In this document: positions 22,207 through 24,465 of the stretch, piece after piece
Layout: each line of letters begins with the position of its first letter
Numbering within the stretch: the first letter of the stretch is position 1
Origin: Ruminococcaceae bacterium UBA6413
Lineage (GTDB): Bacteria > Bacillota > Clostridia > Oscillospirales > Ruminococcaceae
Assembly: GCA_002437415.1 (NCBI GenBank)
Contig: DJPL01000065.1
Coordinates: 1-24,465, forward strand
DNA length: 24,465 nt
Direction: 5' to 3'
Made by a program: the position numbers and the translations under genes
Notes under the pieces: generated by a model
The model's input: the letters and a program-made list of their open reading frames with translations, nothing else
Told to the model about the DNA's origin: nothing
The model's database searches: none

Positions 22207-23607
22207 TCAGTCCTTCTTTATCGGCAGGCATAGCAGTAATACACAGTCTGCCTCATCGGGAGAGGGTAGTCCTCTCGCTTTCATTTCTTTTTTGCTTTCG
22301 ATTTTTATGACCGAGTTTTCGGTCATCGTATATTTTCTGCATGACAGCTGTGCTATAAGGTCATCGTCTTTCGGCAGTACAAGTTCTATTGGCTTTGCTT
22401 CGCCGTTTTTGTCGGTATCAGACAACAGCTCTTTCACGACAGCCATCATATAGGTTGTCGTATCATAATAGTAGCGGTGACGTATCCTCATGCCAAATTT
22501 AACAGGCACTACCTTCATGCGCCCGTAAGTTTGCGGATCAGCCTTGCATATACGGCGTAATCTGTCAACAACGCCGCCACCGACACCGCCGTCGTCGACA
22601 GTGACAATGATTTTGCCTTTATATTGGCTGTATCTGTCTATCAGCTTTTTGTAGCACATTGCTATGTTATCAGCTGTACGCATTGTGTCTTGCCCTTGTG
22701 CCTTTTCGTAAAAGCTCACTTTTTCGTCAACCTTTACACCGATAATGGTTTTATCGTCGCCATATCGGGCAACGTCACAGCCGATACGCACAGTAACAGG
22801 AACGGGCTTTTCGTCTGCAACCGTATTTGTCGATCGTTCGAGGGCTGACAGTGTTATAAACACATCGTCTTCCTGTTCGGGAAAATCCCCATATATACGA
22901 ACACGGGCGAAATTGCTGTTTCGCCCGTATTTTTCAAGCATTGCGTTTATATTTTCTTTATTTGTGCGAGGGCAGTCAAGCGAAGAAACCCGATACGTCT
23001 TAAATAACGCACGGTCACGATTATGGCTGTCAAAGAATACGCCTGAGGTCTTAGTGGGGTTGCCACACATCAGCAATTTATTGTTCTTGCCGGACAGCGT
23101 ACCGAGGATAGCCTCGATGATCTCATCGCTGACACCCGAAGCCTCGTCTATAATAAATAGCATATTGTCTTCGTGGAAACCCTGCATATTTTCGGCCGTA
23201 GTAGCCGTTCTCGCCGTTGCAAACCACCGCTCTGAGTAGCCCCTTACTTCCACTTTGGTTTTAGTCCACTTTAGCAAGGCTTTAAGAAGCGGGCTTTTGC
23301 TTATCCACTTTGACAGCTCCGCCCATAACACGTCATTGAGCTGTCTTGCCGTAGGAGCAGTAGCAACAACCCTTGACATAGGAAAACACGATAAAAACCA
23401 CAAAGTAATAACCGCTTCGATGCTTGTCTTGCCGACACCCTGACCGCTGCGGACAGAAACTTTCGGCACTTTAGCCACGTCCATAAGCACGCCGCTTTGC
23501 CATTCATCAGGCACAAAGCATACTACTTCATTAGCAAATAGCACAGGATTTTTTCGATAAAGCTTAATGCGCTCGGCGATAAAGTCTTGTCTATTCAACG
23601 CTATCAC
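22207..23607 (-). CDS. Large terminase subunit (ATPase/nuclease packaging motor)
   Basis: A 466-residue TerL that pumps DNA into the prohead and cuts it. The ATPase domain has a Walker A loop SGQGVGKT at residues 54-61 and a Walker B strand LFIIDEA at 150-156 with the Asp-Glu pair at 154-155; a coupling-motif-like CGNPT lies near 181-185. The nuclease domain is RNase-H-like: RIGCDVARYGDD (Asp278), IIVTVDDGGVGGGVV (Asp338/339) and the closing acid at PSPDEADCV (Asp451/454). All key acidic residues are present, so packaging should be functional. The annotated start is GTG at 23607, which overlaps the small terminase gene by 17 bases; a TTG at 23598 is an alternative. No clear SD is seen, so coupling to the upstream gene is likely. 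Confidence 0.96.
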   Translation of the reverse strand: MIALNRQDFIAERIKLYRKNPVLFANEVVCFVPDEWQSGVLMDVAKVPKVSVRSGQGVGKTSIEAVITLWFLSCFPMSRVVATAPTARQLNDVLWAELSKWISKSPLLKALLKWTKTKVEVRGYSERWFATARTATTAENMQGFHEDNMLFIIDEASGVSDEIIEAILGTLSGKNNKLLMCGNPTKTSGVFFDSHNRDRALFKTYRVSSLDCPRTNKENINAMLEKYGRNSNFARVRIYGDFPEQEDDVFITLSALERSTNTVADEKPVPVTVRIGCDVARYGDDKTIIGVKVDEKVSFYEKAQGQDTMRTADNIAMCYKKLIDRYSQYKGKIIVTVDDGGVGGGVVDRLRRICKADPQTYGRMKVVPVKFGMRIRHRYYYDTTTYMMAVVKELLSDTDKNGEAKPIELVLPKDDDLIAQLSCRKYTMTENSVIKIESKKEMKARGLPSPDEADCVLLLCLPIKKD

Positions 23608-24355
23608 CGTCCATAATTGCTTTTATCCAATCGTCGACCGCCTCATCTCCGGTAGCTTCGTTGCGGTTTTTGCGTATATCAGCAAGTTTGCCTATAGCCT
23701 CGACTTTTGCACGTTGTACTTTCGTCAGCTCTGCTTCAAGCCGTTCTATGCGCTTATAGCTGTTTTCCGTCATTGTCTGCATCTGGAACGCATCGCCTGC
23801 AAGGCGTTCGCCCTTTGCAACCTTTTCCTCGATTTGCTCATTATACCGCTCCATTTCCGAAGCGTTCTTGAAGTTACGTTTATTTTCAACTCGCATTACG
23901 CCTGTTATCAGCTGGTGTTCTTCCTGCAAAGACGCAATTGCTATCAGTATGCGGCGTTCTCTTAAACGGTAAAAGCGGATTTGCTCAAGTAGCAGTTCTT
24001 CTTCGTCCTCGTCCATGCTGTCCCATAGCTCTTGTTCTTCTTTGCTCAGCCCCTCACCGTACATTCGCATCGAGTAGCCGCCGTGTTTTAGACTGTTGGT
24101 GTTTCCTTTCGGTGCGCCGTGTCCTTTTGCGTTGTGATTGCCTTTCGGTGCGCCCCGCTTGCGTTTAGTAACGTTACCTTTTTCTTTTTCGGTAACGTTA
24201 CTTTTGCTATCCCATTTATCCTGGCATTTCCACTTACGGACAAGTGTTTCAGGCTCTCCGAGTTCTTCCGCTATAGACTTCAACGGTTTTGTGCCGTTGG
24301 ATTTTTTCCATATCTCGTATGCCCTATCTCTGTTAGGACTTCTTTGTCTGCCCAC
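23591..24355 (-). CDS. Small terminase subunit (PBSX XtmA / YqaS-like)
   Basis: A 254-residue DNA-recognition subunit of the packaging terminase. The N-terminal ~45 residues form a helix-turn-helix of the PBSX terminase-small-subunit kind: MGRQRSPNRDRAYEIWKKS, then LKSIAEELGEPETLVRKWK. A Lys/Gly/Asn-rich linker (about 50-95) holds two APKGN repeats and two NVTxK repeats. The rest is helical (about 100-235), with KHGGYSMRMYGEGLSKEEQE, EEELLLEQIRFYRLRERRIL and an oligomerisation coiled coil. The start is GTG at 24355 with GGAGAGG eight bases upstream. The linker DNA contains a strong inverted repeat, a candidate packaging-site element. Firm assignment by motif, length and position. Confidence 0.9.
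   Translation of the reverse strand: MGRQRSPNRDRAYEIWKKSNGTKPLKSIAEELGEPETLVRKWKCQDKWDSKSNVTEKEKGNVTKRKRGAPKGNHNAKGHGAPKGNTNSLKHGGYSMRMYGEGLSKEEQELWDSMDEDEEELLLEQIRFYRLRERRILIAIASLQEEHQLITGVMRVENKRNFKNASEMERYNEQIEEKVAKGERLAGDAFQMQTMTENSYKRIERLEAELTKVQRAKVEAIGKLADIRKNRNEATGDEAVDDWIKAIMDGDSVE
24105..24154 (-). repeat. Direct repeats encoding GAPKGN in the small terminase linker
   Basis: The 14-base unit CCTTTCGGTGCGCC (plus-strand sense) occurs at 24105-24118 and 24141-24154, spaced 36 bases start to start. Each encodes GAPKGN on the minus strand. Exact third-position identity shows a recent duplication or selection at the DNA level. Confidence 0.8.
24167..24202. repeat. Inverted repeat of palindromic arms inside the small terminase gene
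   Basis: AGTAACGTTACC at 24167-24178 and its exact reverse complement GGTAACGTTACT at 24191-24202 are separated by 12 pyrimidine bases. Each arm contains the 10-base palindrome GTAACGTTAC, so the DNA presents two identical palindromic sites 24 bases apart, centre to centre. It encodes two NVT-type repeats in the linker. Confidence 0.85.
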
Positions 24356-24377
24356 CTATCCCACCTCTCCGCTTCGG

Positions 24378-24406
24378 ATTTTATTTAATTCGTATTTTCA
24401 CAGCAA
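24378..24406 (-). promoter_or_regulatory. Candidate sigma70-type promoter upstream of the small terminase gene
   Basis: On the minus strand TTGCTG (24406-24401) and TAAAAT (24383-24378) are separated by 17 bases, just 22 bases before the GTG start. The -10 box matches the consensus at five of six positions, but the -35 box matches at only three. It could start late-operon transcription, although the real late promoter may lie further right, outside the window. Confidence 0.35.
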
Positions 24407-24465
24407 TCTTCTTCCGCAGAACGCCTTTTTGTGAAAAAATAAAAGAAAGACCAGCTATAAAAAGT

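Noticed and set aside
1..24465. Many plus-strand frames of 60-194 codons
   Set aside because: All lie antisense to well-supported minus-strand phage genes, lack consistent SD sites and give Ser/Cys-rich shadow proteins.
24407..24465. A gene or terminator at the extreme right edge
   Set aside because: The AT-rich 59 bases hold no convincing ORF, and I see no stable hairpin with a T-run; what lies further right is unknown.
1..24465. tRNA genes, CRISPR arrays, insertion sequences, attachment sites
   Set aside because: No cloverleaf-like sequence, regular spacer-repeat pattern, transposase or integrase gene was seen; integration genes would lie outside the window.

Overview
The window is almost completely filled by the late (virion) gene block of a temperate contractile-tailed bacteriophage or prophage of the PBSX/skin type, carried by a Gram-positive host. 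Every gene I can support lies on the minus strand, so transcription runs from base 24465 towards base 1. The gene order matches the Bacillus PBSX (xkd) and skin (yqa/yqb) elements. Strong Shine-Dalgarno sites (AGGAGG type) and the protein style (XkdF-type protease, GH25 endolysin, holin of the phage_holin_4 type) point to Firmicutes. A gut Clostridia host such as Ruminococcus or Oscillospiraceae is my best guess, but that is inference only.

Layout from right to left. DNA packaging and head: small terminase (24355-23591), large terminase (23607-22207), portal (22193-20685), a MuF-type minor head protein with an unusual C-terminal HExxH domain (20677-19019), a tiny 52-residue gene directly behind it (19013-18855), a clear intrinsic terminator (about 18801-18775), two small accessory genes (18745-18296), an XkdF-type protease/scaffold (18225-17248) and the major capsid protein (17232-16261). 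Head-tail joining: five small genes equivalent to YqbF, YqbG, YqbH, YqbI and YqbJ (16246-14187). Tail: a YqzN/YkzM-like small protein, the sheath (13974-12652), the tube (12638-12213), a tail assembly chaperone with a -1 frameshifted extension (12147-11519) and the 1172-residue tape measure (11517-7999). Baseplate: XkdP-, XkdQ-, XkdR-, XkdS-, XkdT- and XkdU-like proteins (8009-3786). Fibre and lysis: tail fibre (3799-1757), a small fibre-associated protein (1744-1385), holin (1362-937) and a GH25 endolysin that runs off the left edge (935-1).

The genes are tightly packed, with many ATGA/TAATG overlaps and coupled starts, so the whole block is probably one late operon. It is punctuated by a terminator-like hairpin after the MuF/52-aa pair, a weaker one before the protease gene, and one directly after the tail-tube gene. 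Terminase, portal, protease and capsid are all intact, so this encodes a DNA-packaging phage rather than a headless tailocin.

The most interesting parts are: (1) the MuF protein, whose C-terminal ~225 residues form an AT-rich, putative zinc-metallopeptidase module followed at once by a 52-residue orphan gene and a terminator, an arrangement that looks like a phage-borne polymorphic toxin with a candidate immunity or partner protein; (2) a textbook -1 frameshift site (A AAA AAC followed by TAA, with an upstream SD-like AGGAG) that joins the tail chaperone to a 55-residue extension; (3) a duplicated hairpin-plus-leader element flanking two small accessory genes; and (4) a perfect inverted repeat of palindromic arms inside the small terminase gene.
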